A DNA stretch of 64,000 nt from Saprospiraceae bacterium (GTDB lineage: Bacteria > Bacteroidota > Bacteroidia > Chitinophagales > Saprospiraceae): assembly GCA_021604865.1 (NCBI GenBank), contig BQJU01000024.1, forward strand, positions 33,778 to 97,777, in the 5' to 3' direction. Below are positions 9,175 to 17,806 of the stretch, in pieces. Below the pieces are notes generated by a model. The model did not search any database, was not told where the DNA came from, and was given only the letters and a program-made list of their open reading frames with translations. The translations under genes and the position numbers were made by a program. Within the stretch, counting starts at the first letter, position 1. Each line of letters starts with the position of its first letter.

Positions 9175-10404
9175 TTGGATAAACAGCAAAAACCAACAAT
9201 CTGGATAATTAATCAGTTTGCAGGAACCCCTTTATCCGGTTGGGGCGAGCGCCATTTTTACCTTTCACAACTTTTTTTAAAAGCTGGCTTTAGGGTTGTC
9301 ATTATTTCAAGTGGGAACAATCACATGTTCAATCATAAGCTAAATTTGAAAGGTCTATTTACCTATGACGCCTACCAAGGGGTTGAATTTTTATGGGTAA
9401 AAACGCCACCGTATAATCCGCAAAATGCAAGCCGCTTTCTTGCTATGTTTGCTTTTTCTTTAAGTTTATTATGGCTCCCCTTCAAAACGAAAACCATAGG
9501 AAAACCGGATTATTTGATCCATAGCTCTATGAGTATTTTTCCGGCTCCGATCGTGAATTTTTTAAAGAAATGTTTGGGTGCTAAAAAATTCATTTTTGAA
9601 GTTCGAGACTTATGGCCACTCACACCAATAAATTTAATGGGTTATTCGAAAAATAATTTTGTGATCCGAATCATTGACTGGTTTGAAACCTATGCCTATA
9701 GAAAGGCCGACGCTATTGTTTCATTGCTTCAGGAAGCGGAAAAATATATCAATTTTAAGTCAAGAGATTCTTCAAAATTCTTTTACATACCCAATGGAAT
9801 AGATTCCAATCTGATTCAAAATAGATTGGAGATAAAAAGAGAAGATTTAAATATTCCAACAGATCACTTAATAATTGGTTATGCTGGCACTATAGGGTTT
9901 GCCAATGCCATGGACTCCTTTTTTGAGCTAATAGCAGAAAGTGAAGACTTACGCAGTAAGGTTTTTTTTGTAATAATTGGAGATGGCTATCTTAAAAACC
10001 AATATCAAGCAAATGTATCGAGTTGTAACAATGTTCTCTTTTTACCTAAAGTAAAGAAAACAGAAATAGGTTCATATATCGACCTGTTTGATGTATGTTT
10101 TATTGCCTGGCATGACTCCCCTCTATACAATTATGGCGTTTCGGCCAACAAATATTTTGACTATATGGCTGGAGCAAAGCCTATATTGGCCGCACAGTCT
10201 GGAATAAATGACCCTGTAATAAAAGCAAAAAATGGGGTTATCGTGAAGAACACCAAAAAGGAAATTTATTATGGCGTGAAACAGTTTTTGGAGATGAATG
10301 ATAGTAAAAGAAGGGAATTAGGAAAGAGAGGCTTTGATTATCTATTAGAGAACCACGTTTATTCTAAGCTAGGGGCTGAATATATTAGAATAATTAACAA
10401 GTAA
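9175..10404 (+). CDS. Glycosyltransferase family 4 (WbuB-like)
   Basis: 409 residues. The opening IWIINQFAGTPLSGWGERH and the segment FEVRDLWPLTPINLMGY are characteristic of the WbuB-like GT4 subgroup, which transfers N-acetylated amino sugars in O-antigen synthesis. The donor-domain segment is IIGYAGTIGFANAMDSF, and the usual E-x7-E motif is weakened to VSANKYFDYMAGAKPI. The start codon is TTG, with no nearby ATG. It follows the amidotransferase by 20 bases and is the last gene of the AT-rich block, so it may well handle the amidino sugar. That last point is inference from position only. Confidence 0.82.
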   Translation: MDKQQKPTIWIINQFAGTPLSGWGERHFYLSQLFLKAGFRVVIISSGNNHMFNHKLNLKGLFTYDAYQGVEFLWVKTPPYNPQNASRFLAMFAFSLSLLWLPFKTKTIGKPDYLIHSSMSIFPAPIVNFLKKCLGAKKFIFEVRDLWPLTPINLMGYSKNNFVIRIIDWFETYAYRKADAIVSLLQEAEKYINFKSRDSSKFFYIPNGIDSNLIQNRLEIKREDLNIPTDHLIIGYAGTIGFANAMDSFFELIAESEDLRSKVFFVIIGDGYLKNQYQANVSSCNNVLFLPKVKKTEIGSYIDLFDVCFIAWHDSPLYNYGVSANKYFDYMAGAKPILAAQSGINDPVIKAKNGVIVKNTKKEIYYGVKQFLEMNDSKRRELGKRGFDYLLENHVYSKLGAEYIRIINK

Positions 10405-10438
10405 TTTACAAACTGGATAGTCATACAATATTTCTAGG

Positions 10439-11383
10439 TTGATATTGCCTAACCTCCTCCTCACCGGCGCCTCCGGCTTCCTAGGCCGCATCCTCCATAA
10501 GGAGCTCTCCCAGCAATTTAAGGTCACCACTTTGGGCCGGAGTTCAGCAAATGACATCCAAGTAGATTTAGCCAAAGGCCCTCCTACCCTATCTCAGTCT
10601 TTCGATTGGGTAATCCACAATGCCGGCAAAGCCCATATCGTCCCCAAAACGGAGGAAGAAAAAGCCGCCTTTTTTCAGGTCAATCACCTGGGAACCATAA
10701 ATTTATTGAAAGCCCTAGATATTTTTTCGGTAAAACCCAAACAATTCATTCTAATCAGTACCGTGGCGGTTTATGGGTTAGATAGTGGAGAAGGCATTGA
10801 AGAAACTCAAGACTTAGCTGGCCATACCCCTTATGCTCAAAGTAAAATTCTAGCCGAAGAGGTGGTAATGGAATGGTGTCAACGCCATCAGGTAGATGGT
10901 GTGATCCTGCGGCTACCACTAGTGGTGGATTCCAATCCTCCCGGTAACCTGGGTGCCATCATGCGAGCGATCCAAAGGGGCTATTATTTCAGCATTGGGA
11001 AAAATGAGGCGCGTAAGAGTGTTGTATTGGCCATTGATGTGGCTCGGTTGATTCCCAAACTGGAGGGCAAGTCCGGTATTTTTAACCTGGCTGATGGGCA
11101 ACATCCTACTTTTGCAGCAATCGAATCTGCTATTGCCGATGGGTTAGGAAAAAGTATTGCTTTCACCTTGCCGAATGGGCTGGTTAAGTTGCTCGCGAAA
11201 ATCGGTGATGGGATTTGTACCCTTGGCATTGCTTTTCCTTTTCATTCTGATCGGCTAGCGAAAATGACGGCTACATTGACTTTTAATGATGAAAAAGCTC
11301 GCAGGGAATTAGGGTGGGCACCTGGGGCGGTCACGGCGTATTTAAGGAATATGGACGCCGCGCAAAGGGAGGAGCAGAGGTAG
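10439..11383 (+). CDS. NAD-dependent sugar epimerase/reductase (extended SDR)
   Basis: 314 residues. Rossmann motif TGASGFLG at 9-16, then VIHNAGKAH and the catalytic Y132-x3-K136 in PYAQSK. The family includes UDP-QuiNAc-forming 4-keto reductases (WbpV/WreQ type) and nucleotide-sugar epimerases. Together with the dehydratase that follows and the sugar-1-phosphate transferase after it, the likely job is reducing a 4-keto-6-deoxy-HexNAc to the first sugar of the repeat unit. The start is TTG, since the next ATG lies far inside the protein. Base composition is clearly more GC-rich than in the genes before it, marking a boundary at about 10.43 kb. Confidence 0.8.
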   Translation: MILPNLLLTGASGFLGRILHKELSQQFKVTTLGRSSANDIQVDLAKGPPTLSQSFDWVIHNAGKAHIVPKTEEEKAAFFQVNHLGTINLLKALDIFSVKPKQFILISTVAVYGLDSGEGIEETQDLAGHTPYAQSKILAEEVVMEWCQRHQVDGVILRLPLVVDSNPPGNLGAIMRAIQRGYYFSIGKNEARKSVVLAIDVARLIPKLEGKSGIFNLADGQHPTFAAIESAIADGLGKSIAFTLPNGLVKLLAKIGDGICTLGIAFPFHSDRLAKMTATLTFNDEKARRELGWAPGAVTAYLRNMDAAQREEQR

Positions 11384-11540
11384 GGATGAAAAGCCACTGT
11401 CTGAGGCTTGATACGTCTGACAAATGTCTGAACTCTGATGCGTCTGATATATCTGATGACCTTGATAAACACTAATACCCCATCAAATAAATCATAAAAA
11501 TCACAGCCATCACAGTGCTGACAATTACACAACAAAGCCA

Positions 11541-12755
11541 ATGCTACCCATCAACATATCTCAATTCATCAAAAACCACATCACCCTCCGGCCACAAAGC
11601 TTATTAGCCAAAGATCTGGAGGTTAATCGGGAAGAACTAAGCCAACAAATCAACGGCCGCTCCGTCCTGGTCATTGGCGGAGCAGGTACCATTGGCAGTT
11701 CCTTTATCAAGGCTTTGCTACCCTACAAACCAGCCCGATTGTACGTAGTAGATACCAATGAAAATGGCCTCACAGAGTTGACCCGGGATATCCGTTCCAC
11801 TGAAGGACTCTTTGTCCCGGAAAATTACAAGACCTATCCCATCAACTTTGGCGATCAGGTCTTTGCCAAGATGCTGCGCCGGGAAGGGCCCTTTGAGATC
11901 ATCGCCAATTTTGCAGCGCACAAACATGTACGTAGTGAGAAGGATCATTACTCTATCGAAGCGATGATTGAGAATAATGTGATTCGCACAAAACGGTTAC
12001 TGGATTTACTGGCAGAGCAGCCGCCAGAGCATTTCTTTTGTGTATCGACCGACAAGGCGGCTAACCCAGTCAATGTAATGGGGGCGAGTAAAAAATTAAT
12101 GGAGGAAGTTCTATTGGCCTACGCCCGGGTTTTACCAATTAAAACTGCCCGTTTTGCCAATGTTGCTTTTTCCAACGGTAGCTTGCTGGCGGGTTTTTTG
12201 GAGCGGTTGATGAAGCAGCAGCCTTTTTCCAGTCCGCTGGATGTAAAACGATATTTTGTTTCACCGGAAGAGTCCGGGCAATTGTGTTTACTGGCCTGCA
12301 TCTTAGGAGCAAGCGGCGACATTTTCTTTCCAAAACTGAGGGAAGAACAAATGATGACCTTCTCCACCATTGCCGATAACCTGCTCCGGGAACTAGGCTA
12401 TACGCCTGACTATTGTCAATCGGAACAGGAAGCCCGGCAAAAGGCAGCCACCATCGGGAGTCAAACGAATGCTTACCCTGTCTATTATTTCGCTTCTGAT
12501 ACTTCCGGGGAGAAGCTGTTTGAAGAATTTTTCACAGAGGAAGAGGTCGTGGATATGGAACGGTTTTCCGCACTTGGCGTGATAAAAGCTAAAGCCAATT
12601 GGTCCCTTGAGGAGGTAACGGCTTGTTTCCGGGAATTAGCATCCCTCTTCGAAGCGGAGGAAATTGATAAAGCACAGGTGGTGGAGGTTTTGACGTCATT
12701 GATACCTGGATTTCGACATGTGGAGAAGGGGCGGCATTTGGATGAGCGAATGTGA
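11541..12755 (+). CDS. Soluble CapD/FlaA1-type UDP-sugar 4,6-dehydratase
   Basis: 404 residues with no membrane segments, so it is the short form of the polysaccharide-biosynthesis SDRs. The NAD loop is IGGAGTIGSS (45-54). The active-site segment STDKAANPVNVMGASKK shows the Asp-Lys pair and the Met that replaces the usual catalytic Tyr in FlaA1/PglF-type enzymes. Such enzymes remove water from UDP-GlcNAc to give a 4-keto-6-deoxy sugar. It is preceded by 157 noncoding bases containing several TCTGA units and followed at once by an inverted-repeat-flanked element. Substrate specificity (retaining or 5-inverting) is not readable here. Confidence 0.82.
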   Translation: MLPINISQFIKNHITLRPQSLLAKDLEVNREELSQQINGRSVLVIGGAGTIGSSFIKALLPYKPARLYVVDTNENGLTELTRDIRSTEGLFVPENYKTYPINFGDQVFAKMLRREGPFEIIANFAAHKHVRSEKDHYSIEAMIENNVIRTKRLLDLLAEQPPEHFFCVSTDKAANPVNVMGASKKLMEEVLLAYARVLPIKTARFANVAFSNGSLLAGFLERLMKQQPFSSPLDVKRYFVSPEESGQLCLLACILGASGDIFFPKLREEQMMTFSTIADNLLRELGYTPDYCQSEQEARQKAATIGSQTNAYPVYYFASDTSGEKLFEEFFTEEEVVDMERFSALGVIKAKANWSLEEVTACFRELASLFEAEEIDKAQVVEVLTSLIPGFRHVEKGRHLDERM

Positions 12756-13370
12756 TTTTTTGGACGCAGAGGTAGTGGAGGGGCTGAGATATTGGAGGTT
12801 TTTTTTTAGAGGCAGAGGTAAAGAAGGAGGAGAAAAGATAAATCTTTTAAAAACTTATGGAATTTTCTTACTTCTGGCGTCTATTAGATAAACGCAATCT
12901 CCGAAGTATGAAAACAAATGAAATAACCAAAATCGTAATAGGCAAGGCAATAGAGGTCCATCGAGAGTTAGGACCGGGCCTTTTGGAATCAACTTATGCG
13001 GAATGTTTATGCTATGAATTAGAAGAAACTGATTTAACATTTATTCCCGAATTAATCCAACCTGTGATTTATTAAGGCAATAAATTAGAAAAAACTTATA
13101 AAATTGACTTACTGATAAATAATGAGTTGGTCGTGGAATTAAAATCAGTCGAGAAAACTAATGATGTACATCTTGCCCAAGTATTAACTTATATGAAATT
13201 GGGTAAATTTTCCCACGGTCTGCTTATCAATTTTAATGTTAAACTTTTAAAAGACGGTATACGGAGGTTAATCAGATCTGAGTTTTTGCCTAAAGATTGA
13301 TTGTATGGACACTACGTCCATGTAAAAGCTCTATTAGCTCTGCTCCTCAATTATCTCTGCGTCCAAAAAA
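12756..13370. mobile_element. 615-bp element with 19-bp inverted-repeat ends carrying a GxxExxY gene
   Basis: The left end at 12756-12774 (TTTTTTGGACGCAGAGGTA) and the right end at 13352-13370 are inverted copies differing at one base. The left end follows the dehydratase stop codon directly; the right end lies four bases before the ATG of the sugar-phosphate transferase. The only coding content is the broken GxxExxY gene. No transposase is present, so if the element moves it needs help in trans. The inverted repeats are seen directly; mobility is inference. Confidence 0.55.
12908..13300 (+). pseudogene. GxxExxY-family protein interrupted by one in-frame stop
   Basis: The frame reads MKTNEITKIVIGKAIEVHRE and then LGPGLLESTYAECL, the GxxExxY signature, up to PVIY, where TAA occurs at 13073-13075. 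The same frame continues without a shift into GNKLEKTYKIDLLINNELVV, ELKSVEKTNDVHLAQVLTYM and LLINFNVKLLKDGIRR, the normal second half of the family (a PD-(D/E)xK-like fold). In intact homologues a Lys stands at the stop position, so a single AAA or AAG to TAA change explains it. Function of the family is unknown; members are often found between polysaccharide genes. The rest of the gene is well preserved, so the mutation looks recent. Confidence 0.8.
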
Positions 13371-13374
13371 AAAC

Positions 13375-14046
13375 ATGTACAAATCCCTAAAACGCCTAGC
13401 CGACATCCTGGCTTCAGCAATTGCGCTACTCATTCTATCTCCTTTATTGATTCCAGTGATTATCGCCCTGCTGCTTACTGGAGAAGGAGAAGTCTTCTAC
13501 TTTCAAAAAAGAATAGGCCTCAATAACCAGCCTTTTTCTATCTGGAAGTTTGCCACTATGCTAAAAAATAGCGCCAATATAGGTAGTGGAACCATTACCT
13601 TACGCAATGATCCTAGAGTGACTCCAGTAGGAAAATACCTGCGTAAATCAAAGATCAATGAATTACCACAAATAATAAATGTTCTGAAAGGCGACATGAG
13701 TATTGTCGGCCCAAGGCCGCTGGATGACAAGGGCTTTCAATCCTATTCCGAAGCGGTACAAGCTGTTGTGTATAATGCGAAACCCGGTATCACCGGTATC
13801 GGCTCCATCGTTTTCCGGGATGAAGAAAAACTCATTTCCGCTTCTGATCTCCCACCCCGCGAATTTTATCGCCTGCATATCGCTCCCTACAAAGGTGCCC
13901 TCGAGCTCTGGTACCAGGAGCACTTCTCCTTCTACACTGACCTGATGATTATCCTACTCACCGCCTGGGTCATTGTTTTTCCCAATAGTGATATCGTTTA
14001 TAAAGTATTTTCTGATTTGCCGGAACGGCCGGAGGTGCTGGTGTGA
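13375..14046 (+). CDS. Undecaprenyl-phosphate sugar-1-phosphate transferase (initiating enzyme)
   Basis: 223 residues from the ATG at 13375; a longer in-frame start at 13297 would add 26 residues with no family resemblance, and the MYKSLKRLADILAS opening is canonical. One N-terminal membrane hairpin (about 12-38) is followed by the bacterial sugar transferase domain with FYFQKRIGLN, SKINELPQIINVLKGDMS and VGPRPL. These monotopic enzymes move a sugar-1-phosphate from UDP-sugar to undecaprenyl phosphate and begin repeat-unit assembly at the inner membrane. Its partners are the reductase and dehydratase upstream. It is the last gene before the toxin island. Confidence 0.88.
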   Translation: MYKSLKRLADILASAIALLILSPLLIPVIIALLLTGEGEVFYFQKRIGLNNQPFSIWKFATMLKNSANIGSGTITLRNDPRVTPVGKYLRKSKINELPQIINVLKGDMSIVGPRPLDDKGFQSYSEAVQAVVYNAKPGITGIGSIVFRDEEKLISASDLPPREFYRLHIAPYKGALELWYQEHFSFYTDLMIILLTAWVIVFPNSDIVYKVFSDLPERPEVLV

Positions 14047-14052
14047 TAGAAT

Positions 14053-14538
14053 TTAGCTGGTTAAGCTATCTTTCTTAAAACACCACCCTTCAGCAAAGCC
14101 AGAAGTGTGTTCTAGCTCTCTAAGTTCCTCTGAGTTAAAAAAGATTTCTCTATCAATACTAATGTAATGAGAAGGGTTAATCTTTAAATATTCTATTGAA
14201 AACTTCCAAATCAGTAAACTGTCTAAGTAATTATTAGCCATTACTATTGAGAAAAACTTTTGGCCACCCAAAAAATCATTAAAAATATAATATGGGATTC
14301 TTTCTTCTGGCTCGTCCTTAGCCATTGGATATCTGTCAAAGTACCATTTCAAATTTTCTTGATCTCTCAAATCTAATACAAGGCTCCTTTCACTTGATAC
14401 TTCAAGTTTTAAAACAATTTCTTTCCTACTATACAGAAAATATAATTCAGCTCTTTTACAAGCAAGCGCAATGTCTGTAAACAAGGTTTCTTTATCCTCC
14501 CATTTCGTTGACAATATTTCGAAAGCAGATGCTGACAT
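14053..14538 (-). CDS. Hypothetical protein, probable orphan immunity protein
   Basis: 161 residues, no signal peptide, no membrane segment, no family I recognise. Two features point to an immunity role: its start lies one base after the stop of a truncated toxin-tail reading frame (14540-14764), and it is the last member of a chain of toxin and immunity genes on the minus strand. It is AT-rich, like the other immunity candidates and unlike the polysaccharide gene behind it. In polymorphic-toxin loci such displaced immunity genes protect against siblings carrying the older toxin tip. The immunity role is inference from context only. Confidence 0.5.
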   Translation of the reverse strand: MSASAFEILSTKWEDKETLFTDIALACKRAELYFLYSRKEIVLKLEVSSERSLVLDLRDQENLKWYFDRYPMAKDEPEERIPYYIFNDFLGGQKFFSIVMANNYLDSLLIWKFSIEYLKINPSHYISIDREIFFNSEELRELEHTSGFAEGWCFKKDSLTS

Positions 14539-14539
14539 A

Positions 14540-14764
14540 TTATTGCAATTTTGCAGTTAATTCTGTATGAGAATTGGCTACTTCTATCCCATAATTATTA
14601 AGCAACTCGTCAATATAGGCCTGATCCGATGGATAATAATTCCCAGTAGCCGGATTTATTGGTAAAGGCTCTTTAACATAAAGAATTACTTTCTTGTTCA
14701 TTGGATTAATATATTGATCTATTGTTGAATCTTTGACCTTTGCTATTGGGTTTACGTTGTGACC
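14540..14764 (-). pseudogene. Displaced C-terminal tail of a polymorphic toxin
   Basis: A 74-codon open stretch with no plausible start at its beginning; the only Met is at codon 27 and an in-frame TAA precedes it. It reads KKVILYVKEPLPINPATGNY, then YPSDQAYIDELLNNYGIEV and a closing TELTAKLQ. A final beta strand plus helix of this kind, ending in a GIEV-x-TELTAKL-like segment, is common at the extreme C terminus of secreted nuclease-type toxins. One base after its stop begins the 161-residue immunity candidate. Best read as the remnant of an older toxin cassette pushed downstream. Confidence 0.45.
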
Positions 14765-14777
14765 TTAAATCAACAAG

Positions 14778-15392
14778 TCAGGTATCGGATTCGAACTCAG
14801 AATAATTAAAAGGAAGAGTCAACAAACTTCTAGATTTGTTATCACTTCTGTTGGAATGAATATACTGATTTAAATCAATACCTGCTTCACCTAAAAAAAA
14901 ATCATTTAACCTTTTCAATAGCTCTTTCTTCGCTTGAAGAAGCTTATAGTCAATTCTGTTTACTATGAATAAATATTCTTGAATACTAATTTTTGATATG
15001 CTATAGTAAAACAAAGATTTTCCCAATATTTGAAACTGATAATACTCTGAAACGTCTCTGCAAAGTATATTTTCTAATAAATAAACCAGTTCAAGAACAC
15101 CTTCAGGATAATTTCCTCCTAAGGACTCTCCTTTCTCATTCCTACCTAAATCCAACGCTCCTAATAATTCGTAATCTACATTATACTCAATGCAATAATG
15201 CTGAATTTTTTCGCGAACATTTGAGAAATCAAAATCAAATTCTTTTAAATTTGTATCCCATTTAGTCCTATTTTGACGGCTCAATAATACCATCCAAGCA
15301 GCGTAATAGAAACAAATTACACATCTCCTGTCGGAGATTTCCCATTTAGAAAGGTCGAATGATTCAACTTTACTGATAATAGAATTATTCAT
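14778..15392 (-). CDS. Probable immunity protein for the nuclease-tipped toxin
   Basis: 204 residues, mostly helical, acidic in its first half, no signal peptide. The start lies one base after the toxin stop codon, the standard toxin-immunity arrangement. The segments RRCVICFYYAAWMVLLSR, YNVDYELLGALDLGRNEKGE and NYPEGVLELVYLLENIL recall the helical immunity families that accompany nuclease toxins (PoNi/DUF1911-like). I give that as resemblance, not as an assignment. It should act in the cytoplasm by binding the C-terminal domain of the neighbouring toxin. Confidence 0.6.
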   Translation of the reverse strand: MNNSIISKVESFDLSKWEISDRRCVICFYYAAWMVLLSRQNRTKWDTNLKEFDFDFSNVREKIQHYCIEYNVDYELLGALDLGRNEKGESLGGNYPEGVLELVYLLENILCRDVSEYYQFQILGKSLFYYSISKISIQEYLFIVNRIDYKLLQAKKELLKRLNDFFLGEAGIDLNQYIHSNRSDNKSRSLLTLPFNYSEFESDT

Positions 15393-15393
15393 C

Positions 15394-17214
15394 TCAAAAA
15401 TTTGGATAAGTTAAAATCGTCAGATCATCTTTGTCCAAAACTTTAATTATTGATGGAATCGGTTTTCCTGAGTTGGCATGATCCTGAATTGCCTGTTTTA
15501 TCATTTTCAAACCATTATTACTTGAGGCTATAGCATTGTCTGCAATTCGAATTACAATACCATTCACTCCTTGGTTTGCAGCATCTTCCAACTTATTTCT
15601 AATATTGTTGGTTATATTCAAAGCACTCGAATTTATATTTTTAAAGTCATAGATAACTCCTTTAATTTCCGCATCAGGTGTCTTTCCAGGTAAGCTTTCA
15701 TCAAGTAATCTTACTTCATTCCCTTGCTTCATAAAGGCTTTCGCTGTGATCAATTCATGTAAGTTATTATTATGGCCTGAATGACTTACTATATAGCCCC
15801 CACTATTAAAATCAAATAATTCTTCATGAGGAGGATAGGGATTTTTCTTATTCCAAATAATAGGAAAATCATCAAATGCAATTCTTCTTGTAAGCATAAC
15901 AACCTTCACCCTATTTAAAGGGAAGTCGAATAAAGCCTCCCAAGCCCGAACCGCCCCAACTTCCACCTGAACAAACTCCCGAAACAGATCTTCTTCCAGA
16001 TCCTCTACAAATTTAAGGATTTTATGCTCAGTGGCAAGGTCATTGAGGTGATTTAAAAATTGTTGCCGCAATTCCTTGGTTGGGATGGCATTCAGGACTG
16101 AAGCCAATCCGGGGGTTAATAACCCAGGATTGTGCAACACCAGTGGACAAAAATTGGCTACATCGTCGATAATGGCTTTGGCTTTGGGCAGGTTTTGGTT
16201 GACGGCTGGTAATAGATTGGCATAGCTGGCATTATAGAGTTCATCTTTGGAAAGGTGGTGGTATGGTAGGTCTAATTCCAGATGCCGTGCAGCGATATTC
16301 CGGTCGTGTGCAAGGATGCTGAATCGGTGTTCTTCTAGCAATTCATCCAATTTATCATCCAGCGACCTTACGGAATAATGGACGCCATGCTCCCCAAATT
16401 CGGCTACGGCGGCATGAGCTCCTTTACCGCCACGCAAGTAGAAATAAGCCCCTACCCCGGTCACTACAGCCAGTGTATAACCGGCTGCCCGGTCCATATC
16501 CTGACGGATTATTGCTGCATAAAATACACCGGCACCATCCGCAAATTCTCCAATGACCGGCATAAATCCTGCAAAATCCAACAGGCCATAAACGATGGGT
16601 TCAACCACGCCACTCCAGGTAATGGCGGCATACAAATGATCATTATTGATCTTGGTATCCTCCAGCAAAAAGGATGCATTGGTCAAGACCTTGCTGATGT
16701 TCAGGTTAAAATGATACTCTGCATAGGCTCTGACCAGATTGGTATCCCGGATAAATCCGTCTCGTAGCTGAACGTCCGATTCGTCTCTGATCCAATAATC
16801 GCGGTCGTTTTCAAGGGCGGCCCGGTTTTCGTTTTCGATGGCCTTGATTTGAGCTTGCCGGTATCTTCTTGTCCGACGCTCCAGGCGGGAAAAGTAGCGT
16901 TCATTGGATTCATTTGGTTGTTGGGACAACGGGATGCTCAGGGCTTCAACAACATCGCAATCTCCGCTTCGATACAATAGCAGTTTATTGATAAAAGGAT
17001 AACCGACTACCTGTTTGTCTTGCCGGGTATAAGTGTGTACCAAACTGCCATTGGCCAGTAATGTTACCTGCGAGAGATAGCACGGCTTTTTGGTATACCG
17101 ATATACAAGCAGCAAGTATTGAAACACGTCTCCACCTCCAAAATTGGGCGCAACGCTGGGTTGAGCTGTATTTTGGTTATTTGCGATGGTCATCCGACAT
17201 GCACTGCCATGCAT
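15394..17214 (-). CDS. Polymorphic toxin with nuclease-like C-terminal domain
   Basis: 606 residues. No clear signal peptide; the N terminus may have been lost, because an inverted-repeat element lies just upstream. A hydrophobic stretch at about 205-255 resembles a translocation-type region. The linker AVRAWEALFDFP (about 420) also occurs in the 2188-residue toxin. After it, DNA becomes AT-rich and the tip begins: TPDAEIKGVIYDFKNI gives a D514-x8-D523-x-K525 arrangement as in the PD-(D/E)xK or CdiA-CT-type nucleases, followed by a long helix and VNGIVIRIAD. A nuclease acting on tRNA or DNA in a rival cell is the likely function. The delivery route is not evident. Confidence 0.68.
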   Translation of the reverse strand: MHGSACRMTIANNQNTAQPSVAPNFGGGDVFQYLLLVYRYTKKPCYLSQVTLLANGSLVHTYTRQDKQVVGYPFINKLLLYRSGDCDVVEALSIPLSQQPNESNERYFSRLERRTRRYRQAQIKAIENENRAALENDRDYWIRDESDVQLRDGFIRDTNLVRAYAEYHFNLNISKVLTNASFLLEDTKINNDHLYAAITWSGVVEPIVYGLLDFAGFMPVIGEFADGAGVFYAAIIRQDMDRAAGYTLAVVTGVGAYFYLRGGKGAHAAVAEFGEHGVHYSVRSLDDKLDELLEEHRFSILAHDRNIAARHLELDLPYHHLSKDELYNASYANLLPAVNQNLPKAKAIIDDVANFCPLVLHNPGLLTPGLASVLNAIPTKELRQQFLNHLNDLATEHKILKFVEDLEEDLFREFVQVEVGAVRAWEALFDFPLNRVKVVMLTRRIAFDDFPIIWNKKNPYPPHEELFDFNSGGYIVSHSGHNNNLHELITAKAFMKQGNEVRLLDESLPGKTPDAEIKGVIYDFKNINSSALNITNNIRNKLEDAANQGVNGIVIRIADNAIASSNNGLKMIKQAIQDHANSGKPIPSIIKVLDKDDLTILTYPNF

Positions 17215-17806
17215 TTTAGTTGCGGAGACTATCCTGCCCGAAAGGGGCTTGTTGAAGTGCTGTTAAAATTGAATTAATTTGCGAGGTGATGTAAATATAG
17301 TGCTATGTTTTGATTTTTGCAAGAAAATGATTTATCTGAGTGCTTGTTTGGAGGTGGTACTTCGCATCGCCGTCGGCAAGCCTATGGCGGCCGATGGGTA
17401 ACGAAAATTGCAGACTTGGGGTTCTCAGGAAGCTTATTTTTGAGCTCAGCGCCTCGCTACGGGTGAGAAAATAAGCGAAATGTGGTTCCAGTATCCCGGT
17501 TTTACTGGGACAAATGACTACCTTCAAACTAGGACTAAAAATGTTTCACGTCAAATAGTTAGCGCTCCAAGTAGGATATTAGAAGGTCACTATTAGCAAG
17601 TGAAACATGAATAGCAATTATTATTCCCGACCAGATCCCAAGTCTGGATACTTGGTATCTTTACATTGTGTAACTGAGTTGCTGACGTGTGATAATTTAG
17701 AATTGCATACCAGGTTACTTTTGTTTTATAAGGTGCATTGGTTGGATAAAATTTCGACTTCCGTTTTGAAAAGCCTATTACACCACCCCGACTTGTAAAT
17801 TCACCC
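17215..17806. other. Gene-poor spacer between the two toxin units
   Basis: 592 bases. It contains the inverted-repeat element at 17339-17536 and otherwise AT-rich sequence. A 63-codon open frame on the plus strand (17607-17798) resembles nothing known and looks fortuitous. No promoter or terminator could be recognised with confidence. The element lies between the first immunity gene and the start of the second toxin, so the second toxin may be a fragment separated from its own N-terminal part by insertion or recombination. Confidence 0.5.
17339..17536. repeat. Repeat-family copy 1 (about 198 bp, terminal inverted repeats)
   Basis: The left end is AGTGCTTGTTTGGAGGTGGT; the right end, read on the other strand, begins AGTCCTAGTTTGAAGGTAGT, 16 of 20 matching. 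The interior has a perfect 9-bp stem (GCTTATTTT with AAAATAAGC) and the block GCATCGCCGTCGGCAAGCCT, which is identical in the copy at 63900. No coding content. It folds like a miniature inverted-repeat element. Confidence 0.6.

Noticed and set aside
11384..11540. CRISPR-like array from the TCTGA repeats
   Set aside because: Units are five bases, spacing is irregular and no cas genes exist in the window.
13297..13374. Longer start for the sugar-phosphate transferase
   Set aside because: It would translate the inverted-repeat end of the mobile element; the ATG at 13375 gives the canonical N terminus.
17607..17798. 63-codon open frame between the toxin genes
   Set aside because: No resemblance to any family and no supporting signal; typical of chance frames in AT-rich spacers.
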